Source: an uncultured Armatimonadota bacterium (GTDB taxonomy: Bacteria; Armatimonadota; Fimbriimonadia; Fimbriimonadales; Fimbriimonadaceae). Taken from it: a stretch of DNA of 64,000 nt. The stretch is taken from positions 124,001 to 188,000 of the forward strand of contig CAIYLG010000002.1 in NCBI GenBank assembly GCA_903927025.1, given 5' to 3'. The position numbers were made by a program, and so were the translations under genes. Positions 36,284-45,456 of the stretch are shown piece after piece. How positions within the stretch are numbered: the first letter of the stretch is position 1; each line of letters opens with the position of its first letter. Under the pieces are notes generated by a model. The model saw only the letters and a program-made list of their open reading frames with translations. It ran no database searches and was not told the DNA's origin.

Positions 36284-37842
36284 GCCGATACTATTTCGTG
36301 GGAAGCGGCATCGCCTCTCTTGCTGGTGCGGCATACCTCATCCGAGACGCGGAGGCACTGGGAACTGAGATCGTGATCTTTGAAGCCTCACACGAATTCG
36401 GTGGAGCGATGGATGCCCACGGCTCCCCTAACAGCGGCTACTTCATGAGCGGCAGCCGAATGTTTGAGCATCACTACAATGCAACGCTTGATCTGCTCTC
36501 GTTCATTCCGTCCATTAGCGATCCGTCGATCTCAATCAAACAGGAAACCGAGCGGGTGGAGAAGGACGCCGAATGGCACAACAAAGCCCGGCTGATCAAT
36601 CGCGATGGAGAGATTGAGAACTTTCACTCCATGGGGTTTTCAGAGAAGGATAGGCTTGAGCTCTTCTCATTCATGGCCCGTAGTGAGCACTCACTGGATT
36701 CTAAGCGAATCTCGGACTGCTTTGAGGACCACTTCTTCGACACCAGCTTTTGGTACGAGTGGTGCACGCTGTTTGCCTTTGAGAGATGGCACAGCGCGAT
36801 AGAATTCCGCAGATATTTGTTGCGCTTCATTCACCACTTCGCAACCATCGACACGCAGGAAGGGATCTTCCGAACGAAGTACAACCAGTACGACGCCATT
36901 GCACGACCGATGGTGAATTGGCTGAAGGCCAAAGGCGTCGAGTTTCGGATGGGCACTCGCGTGACCAACCTCGGCTTTGCGGCAGACCCCAATGCGCTCA
37001 GAGTCGATCTCCTCTCGTTTGACTGCGATGGAACATTGGGAGAGATCCCAATCAGCGAAAGGGACAAGGTCTTTGTGACCAACGGTTCCATGACCGCCGA
37101 TAAGAGCTTTGGCTCGATGACGGAAGCACCCACGCTCAAGACCGAAGGAAACGCTTGGCAACTGTGGGAGACATTGGCGGCAGGAAATCCCGACTTTGGC
37201 AATCCCTCCGTGTTCAACGGACACATTGAGGAATCTGCTTGGGAATCGTTTACCGTCACAGTCAACGATCCTACGTTCTTCGGACTCATGGAACTGTTCA
37301 GCGGCTCTGCACCTGGAAGAGGTGGGCTGATCACCTTTATGGATTCGCCTTGGCTACTGACCCTCTCCATCTTCAAGCAGCCGTTCTACGAAGGACAGCC
37401 AGAAGGTGTGTCGGTCTGGTGGGGATACGGGCTTTATCCAGACAAGGTCGGAACGTTTGTCAAAAAGCCGATGAAGGACTGCACCGGAAGAGAGATTCTT
37501 CAGGAGGTCATCGGCAACTTAGGTTTCTTTGAGCACGAGGAGAGGATCCTCGCAACATCCATCTGCATTCCTTGCATGATGCCCTACATCACCAGCCAGT
37601 TCCTCGTCAGAAAGGCCGGAGATCGCCCGAAAGTCGTTCCTTCAGACTGCGTCAACCTGGCATTCATCGGTCAGTTCTCAGAACTGCCAGATGATGTAGT
37701 GTTCACGGTGGAGTATTCGGTGCGAAGCGCGCAAATCGCGGTGTATACACTCCTTCACCTGGACAAGGAGCCGTCCCACTTCTACAAGGGGCAACATGAC
37801 TTGGGCGTCCTCTGGGACGCGTTTAAGACAATGCATCGGTAG
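36280..37842 (+). CDS. ohyA: Oleate hydratase
   Basis: The 520-residue FAD protein should add water to the cis-9 double bond of oleic acid to give 10-hydroxystearate. It starts with the dinucleotide-binding stretch YYFVGSGIASLAGAAYLIRD. It continues with family blocks GGAMDAHGSPNSGYFMSGSRMFEHHY, FEDHFFDTSFWYEWCTLFAF, RTKYNQYDAIARPMVNWLKA and VFVTNGSMTADKSFGSM. Length is close to other members, which are usually somewhat longer. It is co-transcribed with the PRC-barrel gene and probably with the two dehydrogenases. A role in detoxifying unsaturated fatty acids is inferred. Confidence 0.94.
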   Translation: MSRYYFVGSGIASLAGAAYLIRDAEALGTEIVIFEASHEFGGAMDAHGSPNSGYFMSGSRMFEHHYNATLDLLSFIPSISDPSISIKQETERVEKDAEWHNKARLINRDGEIENFHSMGFSEKDRLELFSFMARSEHSLDSKRISDCFEDHFFDTSFWYEWCTLFAFERWHSAIEFRRYLLRFIHHFATIDTQEGIFRTKYNQYDAIARPMVNWLKAKGVEFRMGTRVTNLGFAADPNALRVDLLSFDCDGTLGEIPISERDKVFVTNGSMTADKSFGSMTEAPTLKTEGNAWQLWETLAAGNPDFGNPSVFNGHIEESAWESFTVTVNDPTFFGLMELFSGSAPGRGGLITFMDSPWLLTLSIFKQPFYEGQPEGVSVWWGYGLYPDKVGTFVKKPMKDCTGREILQEVIGNLGFFEHEERILATSICIPCMMPYITSQFLVRKAGDRPKVVPSDCVNLAFIGQFSELPDDVVFTVEYSVRSAQIAVYTLLHLDKEPSHFYKGQHDLGVLWDAFKTMHR

Positions 37843-38141
37843 GGCAAGTGGCAGGGCTAGGGGTTCATTGCACAAGGGGCTGGATTGCCGACCACTGTGG
37901 AGCTAGGCCAGCCTCCCGGACTTAGCAAGGTGCCAGGGGCGCGCCTGTCAGCTCCACCCTCAACCCAACTTCGCCCGCCGCGGGCAGGAGAAGGGGTCGC
38001 CGCCGAGAATTGTGTCGCTTGAACCTAAGCGCAGGGGTCAGCGCAAGCTTCCAGCCCAAAACTGTATTGCATTATGATAAATCCCGCACTCCCCGGGTAA
38101 GTGCCGACTAACGGTATGCGTGAACGTGATAGCATAGCCGA
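37843..38141. other. Intergenic region with repeat copy B and the S9 peptidase promoter region
   Basis: About 300 bases without a gene. Repeat copy B fills 37915-38022. To its right the AT-rich ATTGCATTATGATAAAT at about 38074 contains TATGAT, a fair -10 element, but no matching -35 is obvious. Confidence 0.5.
37915..38022 (-). repeat. Dispersed ~109-bp hairpin repeat, copy B
   Basis: This is the inverted copy of 20590-20698, alignable end to end. The stem region reads CTTCTCCTGCC ... GGCGGGCGAAG on the minus strand, so the fold is kept with one mismatch. It lies between the oleate hydratase and S9 peptidase genes. Confidence 0.85.
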
Positions 38142-40208
38142 ATGTTTTCTGCCGGTTTGTTGATCGTCTTGTGCCGGAAGTCGCTTGGTAAAGCAGAGCT
38201 CAGTCACTTTCCGACAAACGAGGATATGAGGCACATCCGGTCGATCAGCGACCCGCAGCCGTCGCCTGACGGACACTCCGTGCTATTCCGGCTGACGGAA
38301 ACCACCGCCGATGGTGCAGGAGCACATCTTTGGCTAACCGATGTCGACCAGAATGTCTCGCGGCAAATCACGTATTCGCCCGCAACGGATAAGTCTGGTG
38401 AGGCTTCAGGACGATGGATGCCGGACGGCAAGAGCATTCTCTTTATCGCCAAACGCGGAGAGCACAGGCAGATCTTTCAGCTTCCGTTAAACGGTGGCGA
38501 AGCCCATCCGTTTGAAATCAAGGCGGTGCCACCTGTAGACACGTCCAAGGCCGCTAATGCAGTTCCTCCAAAACCAGCAGAGGCACACTCAAGCTCGGAG
38601 GCACCTGCCCCAGTTGAACTCAACATCTCCTCATTTGACATCTCACCAGATGGTAAGGCGCTGGCCATCCTCGCCGCCGACCCTCAGACGGCAGGTGAGC
38701 AGGCTCAATCCAGTGCGAAATCGGATGCGAGCTGGGTAGACCACGACCCACACGGCACCCGCCTCTACCTGTTCTCACCAGATACGGGAAAGACAACGCC
38801 GATTGCAGTTCCGGCCAATGCGGGTGGAGTGAACTGGAGCACCGATAGTGCTCGACTCTTTGTCACCCAGTCTCCGGTGGATGGTTCAGAGGACTTGGAT
38901 TACGCAACCACCTCATGGATTGTGGAAGCCAGCACAGGTTCCGTTCAGCGCATTGCGGAGCTTCCGCGAGACCTGTTTGGGTCAGAGTGGTCCAGCGATG
39001 GGAAGGGGATCTGGTACTTCGCGCAGGCCAAGCGGGACGCGCCTCCGTTTTACGGTGACCTCTATCGATTTGATCTAGCCAGCAAGAAAACTCAAAACTA
39101 CACCGATGGGTTTGGCGGTTCGCTCACTGGAGGGATGATTTCCCTTCCCGATGGCGGCATCCTTGCCAACGCAGGGTTTGGCTTCTCCACCGAACTCTTA
39201 AAGTTTGCCGCCGGGAACACCGCGCCGGAGCGGGTGAAGTTTGCAACCCCAGTTGTCAATTCCCTGGCCACCAACAACAATCGAACGGCGTGGGTATACG
39301 TTGGAAGTGGCAGCACCCAGCCGCCAGCTCTTTACTTCACCCATTCGCTTGCTCAACCTGCCAAAGTTCTCAACACTCCCAGCCTGTTTCCAAGTGACCT
39401 CAAGACTGTGGCCTCGAAAACGATTCGCTGGAAGAGCGATCAGTTCACGATCGAAGGAGTTCTGTATCTTCCAGCTGAAGCCGCCCTCCACAAAGTCCCC
39501 CTCATCGTCGAGGTTCACGGCGGACCGACCGGTGCCTTCCTCGACAGCTATCAGCCGTTTGCCAATTTCTTAGTCGGACATGGCTGGGCTGTGCTTCGAA
39601 CCAACCCGCGAGGCAGCACCAACTACGGCGCAGCCTTCGTCGCCGCCAACAAAAACGACTTAGGCGGCGGGGATTACCGGGACATCATGGCTGGGGTCGA
39701 TTACGTTATCAAGAACGAACCCATCGACGGCGACCGAATGGCCCTGGAGGGGTACAGCTACGGCGGAGAGATGGCCGGATTTGTGGAGGTCAAGACCTCG
39801 AGATTCAAGGCAATTGTGAGCGGGGCTCCGGTGATTGACCAGTTCAGCGAGTACGGGACGGAGAACGGTTCCCAATATGATCGTTGGTTCTACGGCAAGC
39901 CATGGGAACATTTCACGGATGCCTGGCGACAGAGTCCAATTGCTGGTGTCAAGCATGCAAAGACGCCATTCATGCTCCTGCAGGGCCAAGAAGATACAAC
40001 CGACCCACTTGGTCAGAGCCAAGAGATGTACCGGGCGCTGCGCCAGATGGGGGTTCCGGTTGAACTGATCACCTATCCTCGGGACGACCACGGGGTTCTG
40101 GGAGGGGCCATTTACGGAAGCCCGAGCCGGGAGCCTTGGCATGGATTTGACGCGCGCCAAAGGATCGTCGAATTCATAGAAAAGGCATTTGGGCAGGTAA
40201 AGAGCTGA
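38142..40208 (+). CDS. S9-family (prolyl oligopeptidase-like) serine peptidase
   Basis: The 688-residue protein has an N-terminal WD40-like/TolB-like propeller (residues ~30-430; ISDPQPSPDGHSVLFRLTET, WMPDGKSILFIAKRG). A C-terminal alpha/beta hydrolase domain follows from ~440 (VPLIVEVHGGPTGAFLDSYQ). The nucleophile is Ser539 in LEGYSYGGEMAGF, with Asp in QEDTTDPLGQ and His in PRDDHGVLGG. A Pro/Ala-rich insertion of ~30 residues interrupts the propeller (NAVPPKPAEAHSSSEAPAP). The start MFSAGLLIVLC could be a short export signal or a mis-set start. It likely trims peptides; there is no biosynthetic context. Confidence 0.93.
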   Translation: MFSAGLLIVLCRKSLGKAELSHFPTNEDMRHIRSISDPQPSPDGHSVLFRLTETTADGAGAHLWLTDVDQNVSRQITYSPATDKSGEASGRWMPDGKSILFIAKRGEHRQIFQLPLNGGEAHPFEIKAVPPVDTSKAANAVPPKPAEAHSSSEAPAPVELNISSFDISPDGKALAILAADPQTAGEQAQSSAKSDASWVDHDPHGTRLYLFSPDTGKTTPIAVPANAGGVNWSTDSARLFVTQSPVDGSEDLDYATTSWIVEASTGSVQRIAELPRDLFGSEWSSDGKGIWYFAQAKRDAPPFYGDLYRFDLASKKTQNYTDGFGGSLTGGMISLPDGGILANAGFGFSTELLKFAAGNTAPERVKFATPVVNSLATNNNRTAWVYVGSGSTQPPALYFTHSLAQPAKVLNTPSLFPSDLKTVASKTIRWKSDQFTIEGVLYLPAEAALHKVPLIVEVHGGPTGAFLDSYQPFANFLVGHGWAVLRTNPRGSTNYGAAFVAANKNDLGGGDYRDIMAGVDYVIKNEPIDGDRMALEGYSYGGEMAGFVEVKTSRFKAIVSGAPVIDQFSEYGTENGSQYDRWFYGKPWEHFTDAWRQSPIAGVKHAKTPFMLLQGQEDTTDPLGQSQEMYRALRQMGVPVELITYPRDDHGVLGGAIYGSPSREPWHGFDARQRIVEFIEKAFGQVKS

Positions 40209-40236
40209 TGAGAGAATCCTGCCGTATACTTGGCCG

Positions 40237-40788
40237 ATGCTGAAGGGACCTCGGATACACCTGCGCACCATGCGCTTGGACGACTTGGAGACGTATTTGG
40301 AACTGGCCTCCGACATCTCCAACCGGGGAGAGCACTTTCACTACAACATGCCCACGGAGGCAGGGATCAAGGAGCGCCTGCTAAAGGACAGCTACTGGAA
40401 CAACCAGTTTGGAATGCTGCTGATCTGCACAAACGATGACAAGCGAATAGTGGGTGGCATCGCCTGCTTTCAGCCGCTTGTCTATATGGACGCTGTTGAG
40501 TTTGGATACATCCTTTACGATGCGGACCTTCGCGGCAAAGGGATCATGACCGAGGCAGTCGGCCTCGCCGCCGACTACATCTTCAAGTCGCGTCATGTCA
40601 ACCGGGTTCAGATCGCCGCCGATCCTGAAAACGTGGCCTCCTGCAAAGTTGCGATCAAGTCCGGATTCACGTACGAAGGCACCCTTCGAAGCGCGCTCAT
40701 CATGAACGGCAAGACGCAAGACATCAAGCTGTTCTCGCTCCTAAGGTCAGAGCATGAGGCGATGGTGTCGGCGGCGAAGGGCGACTAA
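40237..40788 (+). CDS. GNAT acetyltransferase, RimJ/RimL-like
   Basis: The 183-residue protein transfers an acetyl group from acetyl-CoA. Features are IHLRTMRLDDLETYLELASD at the start and the acetyl-CoA binding segment YILYDADLRGKGIMTEAVGL. VQIAADPENVASCKVAIKSGFTYEG follows, the usual end of a RimL-type fold. It starts 28 nt after the S9 peptidase. Its last 4 nt overlap the end of a convergent gene. The substrate (protein N-terminus or small molecule) is not known. Confidence 0.93.
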   Translation: MLKGPRIHLRTMRLDDLETYLELASDISNRGEHFHYNMPTEAGIKERLLKDSYWNNQFGMLLICTNDDKRIVGGIACFQPLVYMDAVEFGYILYDADLRGKGIMTEAVGLAADYIFKSRHVNRVQIAADPENVASCKVAIKSGFTYEGTLRSALIMNGKTQDIKLFSLLRSEHEAMVSAAKGD

Positions 40789-41192
40789 TTCGCCCGCATT
40801 CGGTTGTTCTTGGGCTCGTGCTCAAGCTCGCAGAGTCCAAGCGCTTCCATCAGCGGTGGAACGTAGACACCGAATCGGCCTCGCAGGCCCTTTTTGAGAC
40901 CGTACCAGCCACCTATGGGATTCTCGGGCGATCGGCCCCAGGCCTCAACCGTCCCTTCCTTGGCTGGCTTCTGTTCATCAGCACCGCCCAACTCCATCCA
41001 GTCGCCATGAGCCTTAAGCATGGTGTGGAGGTCTTCAATGCACCTCTCATCGTACAACAGGACGGTTTTGCCGACCGTGCATACAAGGACCTTGATGCCG
41101 TCCTTCGTGTCTGAGTGCATCGTGAACTCGGAGGTTCCTGGAGGCGTTTTCAGCGCCAAAGGGTTCTCCTTGGTGTGGTTGAGCGAAGTCAT
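40785..41192 (-). CDS. Conserved hypothetical protein
   Basis: The 135-residue soluble protein has well-behaved coding sequence (VLVCTVGKTVLLYDERCIED, then GWYGLKKGLRGRFGVYVPPL) but no family I recognise. It has no signal peptide or membrane segment. It has its own sigma-70-like promoter at 41237-41265. It ends tail to tail with the GNAT gene, overlapping by 4 nt. Confidence 0.75.
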   Translation of the reverse strand: MTSLNHTKENPLALKTPPGTSEFTMHSDTKDGIKVLVCTVGKTVLLYDERCIEDLHTMLKAHGDWMELGGADEQKPAKEGTVEAWGRSPENPIGGWYGLKKGLRGRFGVYVPPLMEALGLCELEHEPKNNRMRAN

Positions 41193-41220
41193 GAGATAGC
41201 CTCCCTGGTAAACGTCATTG

Positions 41221-41265
41221 CTGAACTATTTGGTTCAGTATAACAACTTCACTTTGCCGGTGCAA
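41221..41265 (-). promoter_or_regulatory. Sigma-70-like promoter with an inverted repeat for the gene at 40785-41192
   Basis: On the minus strand TTGCAC (41265-41260) and TATACT (41242-41237) are separated by exactly 17 nt. Just downstream CTGAAC / GTTCAG (41221-41226 and 41233-41238) forms an inverted repeat around the expected transcript start, a possible operator. The start codon is 29 nt further on. Confidence 0.65.
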
Positions 41266-41295
41266 TCTCACCGTGCGGAGAATCTCACCGCGAAC

Positions 41296-41634
41296 TTAGT
41301 TTTTGGCGAGCGCCGTGTGCATCACTTCCCAAGACTTATGCAGCCCTTGAGCATAGTCCTGATCCGGAAGTGTGTCGCATCGACCCTTGAAGTTGGAGTA
41401 GGTGATCGCTTCAACCTGCTTGGCGATCGTTTCGCTAAAGGCTTTCTTTGGCATCTCCACCCGATATTCGTAATCCTGATTGGGCATCTTTTGGATCTTG
41501 TCGGAGAGGTTCAGCCCGCCAAGAGTCAGAAATGCTTCAAGGTGTTCCCGTCGCCTAGCCCTCACCCACAACACATCTTGATGGTCTCGGTGACCCACTG
41601 CGGTGAGCATGCCGTCTTCGGAAAAAATCCACAT
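41296..41634 (-). CDS. Small conserved hypothetical protein
   Basis: The 112-residue product begins MWIFSEDGMLTAVGHRD and contains VLWVRARRREHLEAFL and AITYSNFKGRCDTLPDQDYA. This pattern is known from a widespread family of small uncharacterised proteins that open with MW and describe a two-part alpha/beta fold. The ATG is preceded by a short intergenic region without a clear promoter. No functional link to neighbours is apparent. Confidence 0.75.
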   Translation of the reverse strand: MWIFSEDGMLTAVGHRDHQDVLWVRARRREHLEAFLTLGGLNLSDKIQKMPNQDYEYRVEMPKKAFSETIAKQVEAITYSNFKGRCDTLPDQDYAQGLHKSWEVMHTALAKN

Positions 41635-42017
41635 ACATCAGCTTGGCAGTTAATCCATGGGCGGCAAGAAGAAAAGGGTGGCGGAATCCAGAACCATCAG
41701 ATAAATGCATCAATCAGGGAACATGTTTCGATCTTTCGCATTTTAGTTGCTGAATCCGACGAGTTATGCCAGGTCCGAACGGAGTGCGGTTCGGCACGAT
41801 TCACACCCAGTGTGCCGCAACTCTCTGAGCCCGTGGAACTTTCCCACCACATTCGTTGCCCTATGCTTCGCTCGAGCGATTGATTTCGGGATCTGTTGCT
41901 GACTTTTGGTCCGTCAAGACTGGATTGTCGAAGTGTCTTCCCATGATATGACTGTGCTTAGCGGTCAATTTTCATTCGGAATCGCTCTTGTCCCAATCAT
42001 TCCAAAGGAGATTCCCA
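41635..42017. other. Intergenic region, nothing recognised
   Basis: About 380 bases between divergent genes. It has one short inverted repeat (CCGAAC / GTTCGG, about 41777-41796) and otherwise no ORF, repeat or promoter that I can support. Confidence 0.5.
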
Positions 42018-42566
42018 TTGCTAAAAGAGATCGACGAAAAGCTTCAAGTACTCGAAGACACCAAGCGATATCTGATCCGACACGTTGACTCCCTCTCCAC
42101 TGAAGAACGAGAGCGCGCTCCCAAGCCCGGGCAGATGTCACCGATCCAGGTGCTTGCGCATGTTGTTCTCGTTGAAGAGACAGTGACTGGCCCCTTTGTT
42201 TCCGACACTAAGAATCGTACGGTATCGCTGAAGGGATATCTCTTCATGCTAACGGCGGTCGCACTGATGAGGTTTGGCTGTCGAATTCCCACCCTGCCCT
42301 ACCTTTCGCCGAAGGGACCGCAGGACTATGAAGCCACCAAGCGAAGGTGGGAAGAGGCGCGAATCAACCTTCGACGCAAGTTGGAGCGAGTAACCGCACG
42401 TTCCAAAAAGATTCCCATTGCGTTTCAGCCTATGGCTGGCCCGATGACCGCCGACATGGTTCTGGAGTTTTTAAACGTCCACTTGCGCTATCACTGGAAG
42501 CATTTTCCAAAGTCGGCCACCGTCCAACTCCCCTTGGTACCTAAGCCGGCACCAAAGAGGGCGTAG
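42018..42566 (+). CDS. DinB-like protein
   Basis: The 182-residue helical protein has a DinB/DUF1569-like layout: LIRHVDSLSTEERERAPKPG, then SPIQVLAHVVLVEETV and, at the end, VLEFLNVHLRYHWKHFPKS. The His residues in LAHVVLVEE and HLRYHWKHF are possible metal ligands. The start is set at TTG 42018 because AAAGGAG lies 7 nt upstream; a longer frame from 41988 lacks such a site. It is one of three DinB-type domains in the window. Function is unknown. Confidence 0.85.
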   Translation: MLKEIDEKLQVLEDTKRYLIRHVDSLSTEERERAPKPGQMSPIQVLAHVVLVEETVTGPFVSDTKNRTVSLKGYLFMLTAVALMRFGCRIPTLPYLSPKGPQDYEATKRRWEEARINLRRKLERVTARSKKIPIAFQPMAGPMTADMVLEFLNVHLRYHWKHFPKSATVQLPLVPKPAPKRA

Positions 42567-42587
42567 TTCTAGTCACGCTGGCTCAGG

Positions 42588-43295
42588 CTATATTGCTTTG
42601 CCGGCCCAATCCTGAGCACGGAAAAGTTCTCCGGCGGTTCCATCCTCGATGAGCACGGGAACAAGGGCTCCAGGGAGCACGGATTCAACTGCACCAGGGG
42701 CATTGGGGCCACCGAGATCGGTTCGGAGCCAGCCTGGATCCATTAGGTTCATCAGGACACCCTTTTCTTTGAGGCGGCCGGCCGTATCGGCAACGAACTT
42801 ATCCACGGCAGCTTTCGAAATTGCATAGGCGATCAGTTCGGGCTGGTCTTTGACACCTGACGTGACATTGACGACACGCCCCCAGCCTCGTTCGATCATG
42901 CCGGGCAAAAGACCATGGCAGATTCGGATCAGAGCGGTCGCGTTGACCTCAAAGCTGACCCGCATCTCGTCTGCAGGCACGTCCAGCCAATCGGATCTGT
43001 AGCCAATCTGAATGGCAGCGTTATTGTAGAGGATATCGATGGCCGGCCCCTCTTCTCGGAGGATACGAATCATCTCATCGACCTCTTCTGGCTTGGCCAG
43101 CTCTGCGGAGATCTGAACAACCTCAACGCCCTTAGCTTCAAGCTCCGCAGCGAGCGGCGAAGTGTGGGCAAGGTCCCGACTGTGGAGGACAACATTGCAT
43201 CCATTGTCCGCCAATCCCAACGCCACCTGCCGTCCAATTCCCCGGCTCGCACCGGTGACGAGCGCCCACTTTCCCCGAATATCTGCTTTGATCAT
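42588..43295 (-). CDS. Short-chain dehydrogenase/reductase
   Basis: The 235-residue protein has the SDR nucleotide-binding motif ALVTGASRGIGRQVALGL, NNAAIQ in place of the common NNAG, and the active-site segment VNVTSGVKDQPELIAYAISKAA with Ser, Tyr and Lys. NLMDPGWLRTDLGGP follows, as in FabG-like enzymes. It is convergent with the DinB-like gene and starts 43 nt after the end of the multicopper oxidase gene, so co-transcription is possible. The substrate is unknown. Confidence 0.93.
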   Translation of the reverse strand: MIKADIRGKWALVTGASRGIGRQVALGLADNGCNVVLHSRDLAHTSPLAAELEAKGVEVVQISAELAKPEEVDEMIRILREEGPAIDILYNNAAIQIGYRSDWLDVPADEMRVSFEVNATALIRICHGLLPGMIERGWGRVVNVTSGVKDQPELIAYAISKAAVDKFVADTAGRLKEKGVLMNLMDPGWLRTDLGGPNAPGAVESVLPGALVPVLIEDGTAGELFRAQDWAGKAI

Positions 43296-43338
43296 CTCTT
43301 TTCAGAGCGTATTCGATTTAGCTTGTATATCAAGCCTA

Positions 43339-45399
43339 CTATTCCGTGATCGTGTCCAATTTCAACACCGGGAAGGTGCAGCCGATCACCGGTTTCTTCG
43401 GTGCGGAATCGAATTTTGTGGTCATGGCAGCATGCTTGGTTTGGGCGGCAATGTGGATATTGAGGTCGGTCAGAATCGTACGCCCGACTCCCGGATAGCT
43501 CTTGTAGATGCGGCCCCTGGCATCGACCATCGTGAGGTAGTTGGCGGTGGGGGCTTTGTAGGCATGGATGATGGCCTGTTGCGGGTCCGGAACAACTGTG
43601 AACTTCGCTCCCGTTTCCAGAATCCATGCTTTTGCATCGCGAGCGTTCGAGTCGATCACCCCAACCACCGTAAAGCGGCCCCGATAGTGCTCGGCAAGCT
43701 GGGAAATGAACGGGGCGGCTTCTTTGGAACACGGGCAGTCCCGTTGGATGAAGAAGATCAATACCGGCTTACTTGCCGATGCCTTGCGGAGACTGACTTG
43801 GTCACCGTTCACGTCAGCCGCTTCAAATTCAGGAGCCATCGTCTTCGCCTGCTTCTCCATTGAGGCGACTGCGTCCGGTGGGAACGTGTGTTCCATGCTG
43901 AGCGACAGAGTGCTTTTGACTTTGCTCGGGTCTTTGACCACAAGGAACTGCCCCATCAGCCCAAGGTCCTCGTGGTTGGACATGTGGCAGTGATACATGT
44001 AGGCGTCGGTGTTGCTGGCGTAGTCCTCGAACTTGGCGCGGAACGTCACCGTTTGGCCACGGGGGATGTACACCGTATCCTTCCATCCTCTCTCGTAAGG
44101 CTGCACTGGGCCGTCGCTTCTGGAAACGAGGTTGAACTGCACATCATGGATGTGGAAGGAGTGGCCAAAGATGAAGTTGCTGGTCACTGTCCACTCCTCC
44201 ACCGCTCCCAACTTCACAATCTGGTTGACCTTCTCCATCTTGTAGAGCACGTTGTCGAAGGAAAACGGACTTCCTGGGCCGTCGGCGGTGATGGTGAGCT
44301 TCCGTCGATTCGTGACTTCTTGCGTGGTGTTGAATCGATTCTGCGTAAGCACCTGCGGGATGGCCGCCACAGGGTTTGCGGTCCGGGCACCTACGTTTAT
44401 GTGGAGGACGTTGAAGTCGCGGTTGTTGAGATAACTTCCATTGGGCGGCGACGTCCCATCTTCCCCACCGGGAAAGCCAAAGGGCTGATTTGAGTTGAAG
44501 GCAGCAAGGTCCAGCGAGGATCCGACTTTGTCTTTACTCAGGTTGACGAGAATCTCTGCGCGTTCGCCGGTCATTAGCGTGATGCGCTGCAGAGGCACTG
44601 GCTTGTCGACAAGGCCACCATCGGTGGCGATTTGATAGAACGTGCGGTTATCCCTAAAGCCCAGGATATAGCCGCGTTCGGTCTCGGTGTTGAGGATGCG
44701 GAGCCTTACCCACTGGGCAGGCAGCTTCACCTGAGCATCAAGCGTTCCGTTGACAAACTCATAGTCACCGTACTTGTCGTTATCCCCCATGTGGGTGAAC
44801 TCATTGTTCTTATAGAACCGGCGACTTGTGAGCACAAGCGGGATATCATCGACGCCGTAAGTCCGCGGCAAGTTCAGCCTGGCTTCCTGAGGGTCTTTTA
44901 CGATGATAAACCCACCCGCTCCCATAGTGAGCTGACGCTGGGTGTTGCCGTGAATGTGGGGATGGTACCAGTAGGTTGAGGCGTGATTGGTGACCTTGAA
45001 GGCTGCCGTCCACGTGGTTCCAGACGCGATGCCTTGGTGCGGACCTCCGTCGGCGGCGGCGGGCAGGTGCAGTCCGTGCCAGTGGGATGTGGTGGTCTCT
45101 TCCAGCTTGTTCTGGACATGAATCTGAACGTTGTCACCTTGGTTCAGAAAGAGTGTCGGCCCCCAAAACTGCTCGTTGTTGTAGGCATACGTCGACGTGA
45201 TCGCACCTTCCCAAAATGACTTCTTCGACTTATGCAGCGTCAGGTTGAAACTCTTGCCGTGAATCGCTTCAGGGATGTGCAGGTCCTGATAGGGGCGCTT
45301 CTGCTCGTGCTTCGAAGCGGAGAATGTCGCCCCATGGGAGCAGGGGCAGGCCATTGCAAAGATGCCGACAAAGGCGATTTGAGTCAGCAAAGTTCTCAT
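43339..45399 (-). CDS. Multicopper oxidase fused to a C-terminal redoxin domain
   Basis: The 686-residue exported protein starts with a signal peptide (MRTLLTQIAFVGIFAMACP). Residues ~40-510 are a three-cupredoxin multicopper oxidase with all four copper motifs: HWHGLHLP, HPHIHG, HSFHIHDV and YHCHMSNHEDLGLMG, the last holding the Cys-His type 1 ligands. Residues ~522-670 form a thioredoxin-like (AhpC/TlpA type) domain: APEFEAADVNGDQVSLRK, then QRDCPCSKEAAPFISQLAEH with a CPC pair at residues 555 and 557, and TVVGVIDSNA. The fusion joins oxygen-dependent oxidation to a thiol/copper-handling module. Copper resistance or copper delivery is plausible; phenol or metal oxidation is an alternative. 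Confidence 0.92.
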   Translation of the reverse strand: MRTLLTQIAFVGIFAMACPCSHGATFSASKHEQKRPYQDLHIPEAIHGKSFNLTLHKSKKSFWEGAITSTYAYNNEQFWGPTLFLNQGDNVQIHVQNKLEETTTSHWHGLHLPAAADGGPHQGIASGTTWTAAFKVTNHASTYWYHPHIHGNTQRQLTMGAGGFIIVKDPQEARLNLPRTYGVDDIPLVLTSRRFYKNNEFTHMGDNDKYGDYEFVNGTLDAQVKLPAQWVRLRILNTETERGYILGFRDNRTFYQIATDGGLVDKPVPLQRITLMTGERAEILVNLSKDKVGSSLDLAAFNSNQPFGFPGGEDGTSPPNGSYLNNRDFNVLHINVGARTANPVAAIPQVLTQNRFNTTQEVTNRRKLTITADGPGSPFSFDNVLYKMEKVNQIVKLGAVEEWTVTSNFIFGHSFHIHDVQFNLVSRSDGPVQPYERGWKDTVYIPRGQTVTFRAKFEDYASNTDAYMYHCHMSNHEDLGLMGQFLVVKDPSKVKSTLSLSMEHTFPPDAVASMEKQAKTMAPEFEAADVNGDQVSLRKASASKPVLIFFIQRDCPCSKEAAPFISQLAEHYRGRFTVVGVIDSNARDAKAWILETGAKFTVVPDPQQAIIHAYKAPTANYLTMVDARGRIYKSYPGVGRTILTDLNIHIAAQTKHAAMTTKFDSAPKKPVIGCTFPVLKLDTITE

Positions 45400-45456
45400 G
45401 GCTTTGAATCTAAGGGAATGAGATGAAAATCTGATGAGATTCTGCGGGTTAAGTTC

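Noticed and set aside
41218-41883. Plus-strand ORF of 221 codons antisense to the small hypothetical gene
   Set aside because: It overlaps the promoter at 41237-41265 and the better-supported minus-strand gene at 41296-41634. No domain is seen.
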